Below the pieces are notes generated by a model. It was given only the letters and a program-made list of their open reading frames with translations. It was not told the origin of the DNA and made no database searches. Source: Dipylidium caninum (Eukaryota; Platyhelminthes; Cestoda; Cyclophyllidea; Dipylidiidae). From it: a DNA stretch of 64,000 nucleotides. Below are positions 14,001-26,200 of this stretch, in pieces. A program made the position numbers and the translations under genes. The stretch is from positions 620,001 through 684,000 of the forward strand of contig QEYB01001355.1 of the NCBI GenBank assembly GCA_017562135.1, read 5' to 3'. How positions within the stretch are numbered: position 1 is the first letter of the stretch; every line of letters starts with the position of its first letter.

Positions 14001-16130
14001 TTCGGCAGTCTTTCTGTGGTGTTGCGAATCGTCCAATGCCTGCACCAACTCCGCAATTCTCTTCTCCATCTCTACCACGCACTCTGCACGCTTCTCCGCG
14101 TCGGCAACATCCTTACGCGTACGCAGTAACAAGTGCTTAGCGCGGCTGAGTTTCTCTTTCAGTAACAAAACTTCTTCCGCTCTCTCCGCAGCATTAGCCT
14201 CCGCTTTAGTCGCCCGAGCAAATGTAGAATCTAGAGCTGCTGTCTTGACACCTAGATCAGACTGAAGCGATGCGATGGCTTGAGTTTGTTCAACCAATTC
14301 AAGACGTGTAGCTTGAGACTGATTTATTCGTTCGTTGAGATCTCTAATTAGGCCGGCATCTTCGGAGGTGAGGGTGTTAAGAGATAGTGATCCAGGAGGG
14401 GAAGGAATAACTAGCTGCCGCAAGGCCTCTCGCATTGCACAGAAACGATCACTTTCATCGGTGAGACGATCACAGGATTCCCGAAGTTGGTCAATCTCTC
14501 TCTCTTTGTCACGAACGAGTCGGTCATAGTCCTTGAAACGTTGACGTTGGCCATCTTCGGCGCTTTTGACTTGCGCTTTCTCAATCCAATTGGCGAGATT
14601 GGAAAATGTAGCAAAGTGATGATTAAAGAATGAAATGAGTTGGTGCATCTGTGTCCGAATCTCAGTCGCATCATTTCGGAGTTGAGTGACTTTTTTATTT
14701 AAATTACACAGAAGTATACGAGGAAGTTTTTCAATGTCCTTCATCCCCTTTTGCAGATTCGATGTCTCCTCTATGAGAAAGTACTTAACTCCCGACAGTG
14801 AATCCTTCAGTTGCCAAACATCAGTGAGAAGAGCTTCCAACACATTTGAATTTGGAGGGGCCATGTAATCACTATACGGTGGCGGTGGTGGTCTTCGTTC
14901 AACTTCGTATAAAAGCTTGCTATGGAGACGGTGAATTTCGTCAAGTTGGTCCCGCAGTGAAGTGAACCAATAACATGCAGATGTCTTGACTGCTGTCATA
15001 TCGCTTTGCAACAACGGCATTGCAGGAAGGATTGTCTTGAACTTAGACCCATTTGGTACGGCTTTCTCCGTAACGGGCACAGGATGACAGCAATTTGATA
15101 GGGACGTGCCATCCAAAAAACATGTGATTTTATTTTTTAGCGCTATGGTATCATCAGCAAATAACGACTTTTGAAACAAGAAGGCTTCTCTTAAACACCT
15201 CAAATTATTTTTTATATCAGAAAATTCAGTTCGAAGTGATGCATTATTTACACGATGGGATAATACCCAGCTCAGTCTATCAACAGTGGAGAGAAGTGAA
15301 TGAGTAGTAAAAGTGAAGAATGCTGTGAAGTGCTTGAGCGCTGATCGTATTTCATCACTATCTCGCGAAATAGCGTCTAAAAAGGAACTAATTTCAGCTC
15401 TCCGTGCGTGCAGCGATTGTTTTAGCGGACTCAGAGAAGTGCATTCTCTCAGAGATGAATAAAATCTTTCCAAAAGAAGATATACTTCCTCCGAACTGTT
15501 AAGCGTCAAAGCATCACCAGTTGCGCCCTCAATACCTCGCAATCGGTCTATTTCCCGTTGAATGTTGTGAAGGACACGAAGGATTTCCAAGTTTGGCTTT
15601 GATTTACTAGCATCTTCCAATAAACTCTTGAAAGTGGAGAGGATAAATGAGTGCTGGTCCGGGGCACTAACATAGGAAATATTTGCAAGGGATGAAAACT
15701 TTGAGGCAACCAGGTATAACTCCGTAGTTCGAGCGTTCGCCTCCACAAGATCGTTCACTAGCCTAGACGCTTCCGATTTAGCAAGTTCTCGTTCATCTTT
15801 AAGCAAAGTGATGGATCTCTGTAAATCATTGTTCATTTTCAACAGAGTTTCCACTTCCTTTTTACATCGTTCTAGTTCCGCCTGTTGAGGCTCAAGTAAG
15901 TCTTGCAAATTTATGACTTCAACGGCCGTTTCAATAGGGTGTTCATCAGCTGTTTGACAAGCAGCCTTTAGAGTACAGATTTCTTGCTCCAGAGAAGATA
16001 TAGTCTTGTTCTTGCGAACGAGGAGAAGTTTTAACTTTACAATGGTAGAGTCTCGTTCACAACAAATACGGCGTAAGTCTTCTATGTTGTCTATATTAGA
16101 GTAGCATTCGTCAGCCGACACTGTAGACAT
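5020..16130 (-). CDS. GCC2: GRIP and coiled-coil domain golgin (GCC2/GCC185-like), 6 coding exons
   Basis: A trans-Golgi tethering golgin: a long coiled coil captures vesicles while a C-terminal GRIP domain anchors the protein through small Arl/Rab GTPases (family knowledge). Exons: 16130-13911, 13031-12763, 10396-10205, 7382-7169, 6592-6380 and 5415-5020. The total is 3504 nt, 1167 residues, with phases 0,2,2,0,0 matching throughout. Exon 1 encodes 740 residues of heptad-rich sequence with a polyproline break near residue 410. Exons 2-5 continue the coiled coil. The GRIP domain starts near residue 1074 with EYLKNVLLRF, including the conserved Tyr, and runs through ALVPVLTTLLALSP. The tail SWTSLLPSWLGR resembles the vertebrate GCC2 C-terminus. 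A Gly-rich insert separates the first two GRIP helices. The ATG at 16130 is the first; the open frame extends 18 nt upstream from a TTG, and an AG just before the ATG may mark a 5' UTR intron. At 1167 residues it is shorter than human GCC2 (about 1680). Introns of about 0.9-2.8 kb hold nothing recognisable. Confidence 0.85.
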
Positions 16131-16750
16131 AGTACGGCCTGAAGACAAAATACGATTCTAGAACTATTGACACTGGCTTAGAGTCTATTGTCTGCATGGG
16201 TTATGTGTTACGCGAAAATGAGAAAAACCGATGATACATAGAATATCCACGAGAAAATGAATTGACTTGTGTAACAATTACAATAAAAATATAGTTTGCA
16301 AAAAATTTGGATCCTATAAAGACAGACAATGAGATTCATCACTTTTCTCAAAAACCCGTGTTTTCCACTACATGTGAAAGAGAATAATTTCGAAAATGTT
16401 ATGAAAGCAACCAATTAAGAGCAGATCCACCCAATTTACGAATTATGTGAACATTAGGCAAGAAGTTTCAAAAGATGTAAGCGGAAGCACTAAATGACAG
16501 GCGGGTCACAATAACGAAATTTCAAATTGAAAAACATGTTAAGAAAAGCAACCACAGCCTCACATACAACGAACATCCAGACGTTAGCAAGGGAAGAACA
16601 GGCTGAACACACACACACGAATTGGAAAGCTCAGCCGCAAATTCCATCTAATCAAAAAAATGGTAGAAGCTATAATTGTCATTTATTTAATGATTTTTTA
16701 AAGCATGTTAACTGTGTTGATGAAGGCCTGGAAGTATTTAATGAATAAAG

Positions 16751-16944
16751 TTATTTCAACGCGGCGTTAAGGATTGCAGTTTTAGCGATTTTGTGCACAG
16801 AGACAGGAACTTTTGGCAAAATCGAGTCTAAACCCTGCATTGCCAAGATGAAGGTTTCTGCATTGAAAGAAGCATTGCAATTAGTGAACAGCGTTGTGCG
16901 TCGCTTAGACGACAACTGGAAGCAATAGTTGTTCAAACGACTCA
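16751..16944 (-). CDS. Possible terminal exon of an unidentified minus-strand gene
   Basis: After an AG acceptor (tatgtag at 16950-16945) a 63-codon frame runs to TAA at 16753-16751, and ATTAAA follows shortly after. The encoded peptide is rich in Leu, Ala and Lys and contains no recognised motif. An ATG frame of about 23 codons near 17318-17248 on the same strand could be its start, but I could not join the two with consistent phases. The position just upstream of the golgin gene in the same orientation is plausible for a small gene. It could equally be a chance frame. Confidence 0.22.
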
Positions 16945-18222
16945 CTACATAGAGAAAAATTAGTCAGCGGTACAAGGCTAGTCGCAGTAATTAAGGCCTT
17001 TCTAAATACTATTTGTGGCCAAACATTAAGCACAAATGTTTTGCTAAATTGTCCTGTAAATTTCTCGCATGCTATGTGCCATACAATAAGCTCGGTTTGG
17101 CTAGAACTCTTGGTTAGTGATCTCAAATTATAATTAAATTCGCAGTAGAGGTAGTGTGAGGAAAGACAAAATCCAAGATATATGCACCCTAGACTATCGT
17201 TCAAAAGCCATCTCGACTTGGACATCACAGGGTTTTCAAATCTCGGGAGACTTTTTTAGGGAAAAACTTCGAGTCGCAGTTTGTCTTTGCTGTGTGCGAG
17301 CAAAACCGATTGCGATGCCTTTGGCATCTAGCTAAATCTACATAAAACTAACACAAAGCACATTATTATAAAAGTTTGCCAATTGAGAGGTGTGAGCCAT
17401 GTTCTATACACAAAGTTGCTCTAGACGTATTTCAAATAATTTCCTATTACGTGCCTAGTCAATGTGATATTTTACAATGACGTGGTATATAACACCTTAT
17501 TTTTCCTTCAGTTTGCTCAAGACTTGGCTTCTTCCTCATTATGAGTTCAATTTAAGCATATAAATATCCCAATTACTTATACCTAATTAATTCTTTAAAT
17601 TCACTCCCTTTTAACGAGTAAAGACATTACAATAAATGTAAGAGAGAAAGGGGGAGAGGACACAGGAAATTGTCCATGATGAAAACTATTTCTTGATATA
17701 TTATAAACACCATAGTAGTGAATGTCCCAGCCTATCTTGTGACATATTGCTTGGATAAACTAGACCACATAACTACTCGTTTATCTTTAGCTCACCAGAT
17801 CCATCCAATGGAACTCTGAATCGGACCGGAGCAGGATCCTAGCGTGATCATTATGTTTGTGCAGACAGGCGTTAATTATGAAGGTTTTCCCACATCGGCG
17901 AATTTTGATGCTTCACTCTGCTGACAGATTAATTTATATTTTGCTATTATATATTGCTCTACACCATTTCCTTTCCCGGATAATCATCTCTAACTTAGTT
18001 ATTTTTAATATTTTTTTCGTGCGTGAAAATGAAAATTTTAGGGGGGCATTATGCGCAGGTCCATGTTAAATGTGAAGTTAATAGCACACCATCGAAGAAA
18101 ATTTTGTTTAATCAAGTACTACAAACTATTGTTACTAGTTCACTTACGGGAAACACGTTGATTACAAAAGTGTTCTGTTTCAGAAGGAAAGGTATAAAAT
18201 GCTTTCCCCTTATTGGATTGAT
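16945..18222. other. Intergenic, no supported gene
   Basis: A/T-rich DNA between the golgin 5' region and the small gene beside UROD. Several short frames exist on both strands, but none has paired splice sites, a recognisable domain or convincing codon bias beyond the weak candidate noted at 16751-16944. Confidence 0.4.
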
Positions 18223-18602
18223 TCAAGGTCTGTTTTGGTCCAATCGGTTAAGGTCCTCCAGCGGCTTTTCGGCCACTGCTCCTCGTGTTTTAGCAGCTTC
18301 GTACTGAGAGGAGAGGAATTTTGGTAAATAACAAATATACTAACTAGGAACTGCTGTTGTCTTAGTAGTTTCCACACCCTGTAGTTACTAGTGGCTTTTT
18401 GTGTGGCGACTGCTCTGGAGTATTCAGTCGTACATTGGAGTACATCTGAGCACAGTTTTTGGATGTTAGCCAACGAAATTACTATCAGAATGTTCAGGCT
18501 TAACTGGCGAGTATTGCAGAGAAGACAGTAGATAGGATCACTATCTTCCAACGCAGATTCTCGATTTAGTTGTCCCCAAACACCGTTACCTGTTTTTCTC
18601 AT
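18223..18602 (-). CDS. Small 112-aa protein of unknown function, 2 exons, head-to-head with UROD
   Basis: I do not recognise this protein. Exon 1 is 18602-18345 (86 codons from a true ATG) and exon 2 is 18303-18223 (26 codons plus TGA). They are joined at phase 0 across a 41-bp intron with donor gttagt and a pyrimidine-rich acceptor ctctcag. This intron fits the short class seen in neighbouring genes. Removing it turns a frame that would otherwise run on differently into a charged tail, YEAAKTRGAVAEKP, ending soon after. The middle (about residues 45-90) looks helical and amphipathic. No signal peptide is evident; one hydrophobic stretch (SLNILIVISL) is present. The ATG lies 46 bp from the UROD ATG on the other strand. 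An alternative splice at GTAACG only 13 nt into the frame cannot be excluded. Confidence 0.42.
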
Positions 18603-18648
18603 ATTCTACTTGTAGCCCATTGATTATTATTTTACTTCTCGTGTGATC
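18603..18648. promoter_or_regulatory. Putative shared bidirectional promoter/5' leader
   Basis: Only 46 bp separate the start codons of UROD and the divergent small gene. If both models are right, the transcription start regions must overlap or lie inside the opposite gene. No TATA-like or initiator motif can be assigned with confidence. The call rests on gene geometry alone. Confidence 0.25.
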
Positions 18649-21600
18649 ATGTCAAAAGGCGGAAGCTTTCCCATACTTAAAAATGATATAATTTTACGCG
18701 TCTGCAAGGGTTTACCTGTACCTTATACCCCGGTATGGATAATGCGCCAGGCCGGACGTTATCTACCCGAATTCCAGGCTACCAGAAGGCAACACGACTT
18801 TTTCGAGATTTGCCTAACCCCTGAATTGGCGTGCGAGGTCACTCTACAACCTATTAGTCGTTTTAATTTGGACGCTGCCATCATATTCTCCGATATTCTG
18901 GTCATTCCTCAGGCATGTCCTTTTTGTTAATCGCTGTAATATTGACTTCACTTAATTTAATTAAGTAGACGTATTTTTTATGGTTTTGACAATCAAGGCC
19001 CTGGGGATGTCAGTCACCATGACTCCGAAAACAGGACCGCAATTATCACCGCCTTTGGACACTCCTGAGAATTTGGCAAGCCTCAATTGGTCTGTGGATG
19101 TGGCCTCATGCCTGAACTACGTCTATGAGGCGATCCGATTGACGCGACATCGCCTTGAAGGTCGTGTGCCTTTGTTTGGTTTCGCCGGAGCTCCTTGGAC
19201 TCTCATGACTTATATGATCGAAGGAGGAGGCTCCAAGACCTTTGCGAAGTCGAAACGCTGGCTGTATGTCCATAGTGAGGAGAGCCATCGCCTCCTTGGA
19301 CTCCTGACTCGCGTTGTTATTGACCATCTCGTCCAGCAAGTCTTAGCTGGTGCACAACTTTTGCAGGTCTACAGTAATTTATTTTACCATACTTAACTTG
19401 CGTCAGTAAAATAATTGCATTTTCTCACCAGATCCACTCATAAAATCTGATAATTAAGTAATAATCAAGTAAATTGTGTTCCAACACGTTATCAATTTAT
19501 GCTCTTCATTTTTTTCGGCAATGGATTTGTCAATTTTAATAGTGTATTTTCGATGTAAATTTTCATACTACTGCCTCTACTTCCTCAGTTAGAAAACCAT
19601 AATGTTGAATTGTTCGGACGTGGTGAATTGCAAGCATAGTCTTTTAATCTCCTGTGCCCTGAAATCACTTAATTATTTTCGCATATTTTTGGAAAAGTGT
19701 GTTAATTTGGCGTCTAATCAATTCCCTGCTTGTGAATGACAATATTTGCGTCCACGCGATGTAATACTTAGAGTTATTTTTTTACCCAATTGCCGATAAA
19801 CTAACTATCCTATTTTGATGTTAATTGTCTTGGGGTAGAACTTCATTTTTTTACCAAATACCTCTGCACTTAGTCTAATCCAGTACTTGTGTAACACAGC
19901 ATCCTAGCACTTGTGATTTTATATAATCTCCAACCGGCGTTGGTTTCGTACCTAACTATCTCCTATTTTATTGCTTTTCTTCAGCCAAAGTTCCTTAACT
20001 TTCATGTTTTCTTTCTTATTTAAGACGTCTTTTGGCAGACGTTGAACAGGAGACTTTTTCCCATGTTTTTTAGTTCTGCTTTTACTATTTTGGTGGTTGA
20101 ATCACCGTGCCAATTCTTGCGTGGACTTGACACGCTTCATAACCCTTTCAGATACTCGTATTTTCCATCTAGAGTTCATTATTCCCAATTTGGATAGTTT
20201 AGGTGCGGACTTTTGTCAACTCTTCCCACGAGATGTTCAAGTCCTTTTACACCACCAATTTAGTGGTTTGTTGGAAAATTTCATCGCTCGGAGTATTTGT
20301 GCCGTGATGAGCGTTGAGTTAATAGGCCTCATCCTTTTGCTTGACACATGCATGTAAGGGATTGTAAGGGATTGCAAAGGGGCGCATTTAGAGTACACTA
20401 AGTACCTCTGTGATGCTTCCCCATTTAAACCTCTCCAGTCGTCAGGTGAGTCCTTCAAAGCCGTACAAATTTGGCTCTCGGGAGTGGAGGAGGCGTCTGC
20501 CAATTTAGCTGGTGACGACACCCCGCCTCAGGCTTTTGCCTAGTAAATTATGCTTTCTCATGCCTCTAATTGAATTGGTAATTAAGGTAAATGGTTTGGC
20601 TTTCAAAGCCCTCTGGTCTGTTTATTCATCTTTGTTACATTCAGTTCTCCATGAACTCGAGATCTGCCATTTTTCGTACAAAGGTTTAAGCAACCCACTT
20701 AGTAATGCCAAGGGTTCGTTTTTGTTTACTATTACGGCATGGAATAAACCCACTAAGGTTTAATTTTTCTCTCATTTCTTTGTCAGTGATTGAACAGCTA
20801 TTTTTGCGTGTAAAACGACTTCCGTTACTTGATATCAAGTTTCAGTTTTCGGGGAACCAAATGCGGTTTGGATTTGAAGCTTTTGTTCGATACTTTAATC
20901 CAAGTTGCTCGCTTACCCTGTCGTTTTTTTTCTCCAAGTTAGTTGCGATTCACCTGATTCCGTCTTTTCACCATCTCTGGCGGTAGGTAGTGACAGTGCC
21001 TGAAAGCCTTTTATTGTGCAGAAAATCACATCTAAACGTGGGTTTTTTGCTAACCTCTTTTTGCAGCCAGGATCATTGAATTAATCCCGATTACTTTTTA
21101 CTCCTCAGTTAACTGGTGATTAGGGAACGAAATCACCACATTTTTTAAAAAAATACTTTCACACCCCAAATATACATAGGAGGAGAAGTTAGGAGCGGTG
21201 TTATTTTCAACTGTAGAGTAAACGGTGGTGGATGTCTCTTTGTAGGTCAGCCACTACCAGCACACAATTTTTTTGATTGGGATTCGGTTCCTCAACCTGT
21301 GTAGTTTGCTCCGGTGGCCAAAGAAGGCCTCACTTCAGTGCGTAAATGCGGGAAAATGTTGATTTGAACGAGAAGTTAGACACCTGCTGGAGAATTATTA
21401 AATGAGGCGAATCCTTTTACTAAATGCTTCCTCTACTGGTCACGTTGCGGTGTGGAGTCTGTGTCGGTTAGCGTGTGAAAACACCGGAAGTCGAAAGTGT
21501 CGGAGCGTCCTGCCATTGGACCTGCGACATGTGTGTCAAGTCAAACTTTTCGGTGGTTGTGTGTGTGTGTGTGTGTATGCTTGTCATCATTTGTTCCGGC

Positions 21601-23236
21601 GCATTCATGTCTAGCAGTCATGAGTGAACGCAGCGAACTAACGGGTGAACGCTTTTATCAAAGAGACATGGAGCCACAGTAGTTGCTATCCGCACACCTA
21701 GACCTGATTTTTCTGGCTGTCTTGGTGTGAGCATGAAAAGCGAGATGTTGAAGAAGTATTACTCGTCTCTCGAATAGCTCTTCGAGTCGCACGCGGGCGC
21801 CCTGTCGCCACGCCTCTTCACAACGTTCGAACTGCCCTGCCTGCGAGAGATTTACACGGGGGTGCGCAGTCAGTTGCAGACGCGGCATGGCTTTACCCCG
21901 GACGACTGTCCGCCCATTGTGATGTTTGCCAAGGACGGACACTTTGCTCTCGCGCAAATCGCCTCCGTGGGCTTTGAGGTGGTGAGTCTGGACTGGACCG
22001 TAGATCCGAAGTGGGCCCGACGCGTCGTCGGTCCGGAGGTGACGCTTCAGGTAATTTAACTGCTTTCGCCTATCCCATGACAACAGTGCTCGAGGCGTTC
22101 ATTTTATTTCGGAGTACTTCTCCTTAATCAACAGAAGACCCGTCGACCTAATGCAGGTTTGTAGCTGTCGTAGTTTGATCGAATATTAGTTGACAGATTT
22201 TCCCGACGTTTCCACGGTGTTTCCGACCCACTAAGTGTTAAAAGTGCGATTACAGTTTTTGTTGCCGTTTGGAGTCTTCTCTTCTTAAATGACAATTGCT
22301 CACCTTAATACACGTCGGGGGGGAGGAAAAGACCTCCTGTCGGTAGAACTATTGCCTGGTCTTTGAAATAAGGTCGCACGGGATACCAGACATAAATGTG
22401 TGACCTTGCTACTTCTCCGCCTGAAAAAATTAGAAGTGCCGCTTCTTGTGTGGAATTAATGACGCCTCTCTGGTGTAAGGTTTGTATACTGCGGTGAGGA
22501 CGCTGCCGACCGTAGAGCCGTTTGACCAGAAAATCTAAATAATATTGAAACAAATTCCGTTTAGCATATAAACAGACAAACGAGACAGCAAGGTACTGTT
22601 GTGCAACATCCCCGAGTGAAGGGTTGTCGTCCACCTCATGGCATTTCTGCATATCTTCAGAGCGACCGACACCCTGTGGCAGTCTTTTAGTGGAGACGGG
22701 AAACAACCTCTTTGTGCGCTTTATTTCATCGACATAAGCTTTCCTCAGTTTCGCCGCCCATACTTTAGCTGCTCTTGGTTTTCCCAACCTCGAAGTTGTT
22801 TTTTTTTCCTCCTCTCGTCTTCATTGCGTCATTCAGAAATTTTATTTTTGAGTTAAGTTTCGTCGCCCTTCGAATGCACTTCTCGCAACTTCAGCGATTA
22901 TAGCGAGGCGGTAAGGGAGTTGGTTGGTTCTGTTGATGCCTATTTTTTTTTTAAAAATATGAATAGGGCAATCTGGATCCCTGTGCATTGTACTTGTCTG
23001 AAAGGGAATTGGAGCAGCACGTGGTGGAGATGTTGGCCGCTTTCCATACTACCAGCGGTCGTCACATCGCCAACCTCGGCCATGGCATCTATCCGGACGT
23101 GGAGCCCGAGAAGGTGGCCGCTTTCGTCGACATGGTGCACCGTCGCTCCGCGGCGGCCGGCGCCACCTCTCCCACCTCCTCAGCTTCCCCATCTCGCGTG
23201 TCCCAGTGTGCCTCTCCCACCACCGAGGCGACTTAA
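18649..23236 (+). CDS. UROD: Uroporphyrinogen decarboxylase, 4 exons, intact
   Basis: Cytosolic enzyme that removes four acetate carboxyls from uroporphyrinogen III to give coproporphyrinogen III in haem synthesis. Exons: 18649-18912, 18998-19366, 21778-22050 and 22967-23236. All junctions are phase 0; 391 residues against 367 in human. Substrate-binding signatures are present: [11 protein letters not shown] (Arg33, Arg37), FSDIL (Asp82), a Tyr in TYMIEGGGS near residue 160, FESHAG (Ser215), FAKDGHFAL and NLGHG (His341). These correspond to human Arg37, Arg41, Asp86, Tyr164, Ser219 and His339. Start: the ATG of MSKGG; codons before it are not ATG in a useful context. Intron 1 (85 bp) uses a GC donor (CAG|gcatgt). 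Intron 2 is 2.4 kb. The extra length is mostly a Ser/Thr/Ala-rich C-terminal tail of about 25 residues after the last conserved helix. Confidence 0.95.
21558..21576. repeat. (GT)n microsatellite in UROD intron 2
   Basis: About nine uninterrupted TG units, followed by a TATG break. It lies in an intron, so no coding effect is expected. Confidence 0.9.
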
Positions 23237-26200
23237 TGGCGCCTGGATGATTATACACCTCTTTTGGCCGTTAAATCTCTTTTTATTCCGTTTCTCGGGG
23301 GTTCGTCTCCTTGACTCTTCTACTTTTTACAACTTCGGTCACTGCCCTCCCCTTTCTTCCAAGAATTGCTACATTCGTCTACAATTTTACCTTTCAAGTT
23401 TTGAGTTTTTATCTGACGACTAACGCGAGTGTATTTTGAAATCAACGGGGTTGTCCCATTTTTTGGAGGGCAGGGTGTTAGTACGTCTTCGTGTTGGCTC
23501 ACTTTTTTCGGCCATTCCACGCCAGTCGTTCTTTTTTGCCCTTGCTTGTGTGTGTGTGTGTGTGTGTTGGATATATTGCGAAATTTCAGCTCTACCTTCT
23601 CCGATCCTTCCTTGACTGCTCATAAGCCGGCGACTTAGTCGACTCCGAGCTACGTGGTGACGGCCACCGGCAGAAGCAGCCCTCAATTTCTCTCACCACA
23701 TACTTTATGGCTCACAGTTTTCACATTTTTTCGGTTCAATGTTAGGATTTTAGTGGACTAGCGACTTGGACGTTGATTGTTGGAGAAGAGTGGAAAACTC
23801 CTTTTCCCTTTCATGATGGCGACCGGAGCCAGTTCACGTGTGTCGCGTCAGCCGACGCTGATGGTCTTGTTCTTTCCGCCGGGGGCACCGGTGGAGGCTT
23901 GCGCAACTTCCCTCACCGCACGAGGCCTTCCAAGTCTCGGGTTGCGTTCCGCTTCCAACGACGCTGACTGTTGGCACAGCCAGTTCCGCCGGAGATCGAT
24001 GTGGTTTAATTGTTGTTGTTATTTTTTTTTTCTCACGAATTTCACGCCATCCTGCCAAAACGACAAGGTATTTGTTTTTAAGAAGTACTCAGAAAGAAAA
24101 CATCTCTTTACACCAAGGTTTGTGGTTAGCTGGAAACGTCAAATTCATCTCCATTTGGCGACGGGGAGTTGGTCCCCACACAAGACGCGTCTTTGGTGAC
24201 TTCTTCTATGGACTTGTGTCTTATCAAAAGTCTCTCTTTTGCAATATTAAGTATCCTTTTCCCATCGGGGCTGTGCTTTACTGTCAATCAGAGGCAGGCA
24301 ATCGGGTCTCATGACATCGCCTCGCTGCGGTAATGTGCCAGTTGATTTTGACGCAATTGTTGTCTCGGTTGGGACTATTCTCCGCACTTATGCGGATTGT
24401 CGGCAAGACTGACCGTACTTTCGTCGTCCATCCTCCTTTCAGCTCAACTCGTCGCAGGCTAACGGCGGCAGAAGGGGCCGCACTGGCCAGGTTGTCGAGT
24501 CCCCGAGGATTCGCTTGTTGTTTCACGTATGTCGCGATTCGTCTTCACTTTCTGCATTCCTAGTTTTTTGGGGTTTTCTGATTTTTGATGGTGCATATAC
24601 AACAAAGGCATCTAATACCTTTTGCGCGAATGCACCTGCCTGCCATCTACGGCTTCGGGGGGCATTTGCCTGCTACCGCTCGCTTCACTGCATTTTGGCG
24701 CTTCGAGTGGCCTGTCGCCGCCAGTCGTGCACGACCGACTGTGAAGGGGTGTGGCTCTCTCGGGTTTTGACAGTCGATTTTACACCAATACAAATGATTT
24801 GGGTGTTTAGTTTCGTAGACAAAAAAAACTGGTTGTCGTCGTCATGCAAGTGGGTTCAGGGTGATCTGCAATGAAGTCGGGGGGTGAAAACAAGCGGCGG
24901 TGCGTGCGTCTCTGGGCCCGGTGGCCATTCACGACGTCGTAGAGCGCTTTGGGCGAGGCGGAAAGGCAGTTTGACCGGCGGGGGGGGGGGGAGAGGGGTG
25001 CTCATGGCGCGGGGGCGGCGGTGGAAGGGCGCGGTGCGAAGTCGTTCCTTCTCACCCCGACATGCGCCGCTAGAGCCGGTGTCCCCAAGCTACTACACGC
25101 TCAATTTTGCCAATGTACCGGCTAAATTCCATTTGAATAGAGCATTTTAAGGTGCCACGAGAAAAAGAAATTTCGTGAAAAAAAAATGCAATCGGAAGGC
25201 GTTGTTCCTTCCAAGTCCCGTCGCGTAGGAGCGCCAGCTCTGCAGTTGAAGGCCTGTGGTCGACTTTAAAAAGTCAAGTCATCATGACAAGTGTGTTCAA
25301 CAACATCACGTTGTTTCGTCAATTACCCTGTGAGATGATGGTTAAACAAATGTAATCTCGTGAAAAGAAAACATACCAGCCAATCGCAGTCCGGGGATGC
25401 CTTCCGGTGTCAGGGAGCAACCTTTCCAAGACCTTCCATGGAACTCGCTCCTCCTCCTCCTCCTCTTCTTGACACCGTTTTCTTGACAAGACTTGTAAAT
25501 CGGCGAGAGGCGCCAACGCCTCCATACCATCTTTCTGATTCTTATTACATTCTCGAGTAGGAGTCGGTTGGCAATGAAGGCTCAAGGCGCGATTCCAGCA
25601 TCCGTTCAAGGGCATGAACACACGAAATGGCGCTCGGATGCTACACCAGACACGCTTAAAAATTATTTAAAATCGCAAAAAACTATTTTTGTTCAATAAG
25701 TTGGATGCCTTTCGATTAAAAACACAAAATCGCGTGGGACTTCGGACCGGAAAATTCTTCCTCGAGGAGGAAGTGTGGCTGTGAAACTTTGATGGCGAAT
25801 TAGCCGTTAACACCCCACGGCATTTGACGCTGTCTCCGCGTCGCCTCCACGCTCCCGGGTGAACAGCGGGTGTGAACGCCCTCCTCGGCGCATTCGCTGC
25901 GAAGTCAGTGGTCGGCCGCGTCCAATTCGCTCCAGGACCAAACTTTGTGTGGCCTTTATTGTCTGGCCGACACGCATGCCATGCACGCCACTTCCTCGCC
26001 TTTCCAAGACATGAATGGTTTTACAGAGCTCCATTTGCACGCCAACCCCTTCATCTTAAGTGACACATTAGAACTTTAAGCTCTGGCAATAAGAGGACTT
26101 CTTTAACTAACTGTAACCGCTCCAGAATGGTCTGCATGGTTGACAAGGTCGAGGACCGTGAGAGTGAATGCTATTGCAGTCATCGGGGTTGCAGGAAATT

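Noticed and set aside
13851..16148. Start of the golgin at 16148
   Set aside because: The codon there is TTG. The first ATG is at 16130, and an AG splice acceptor lies between.
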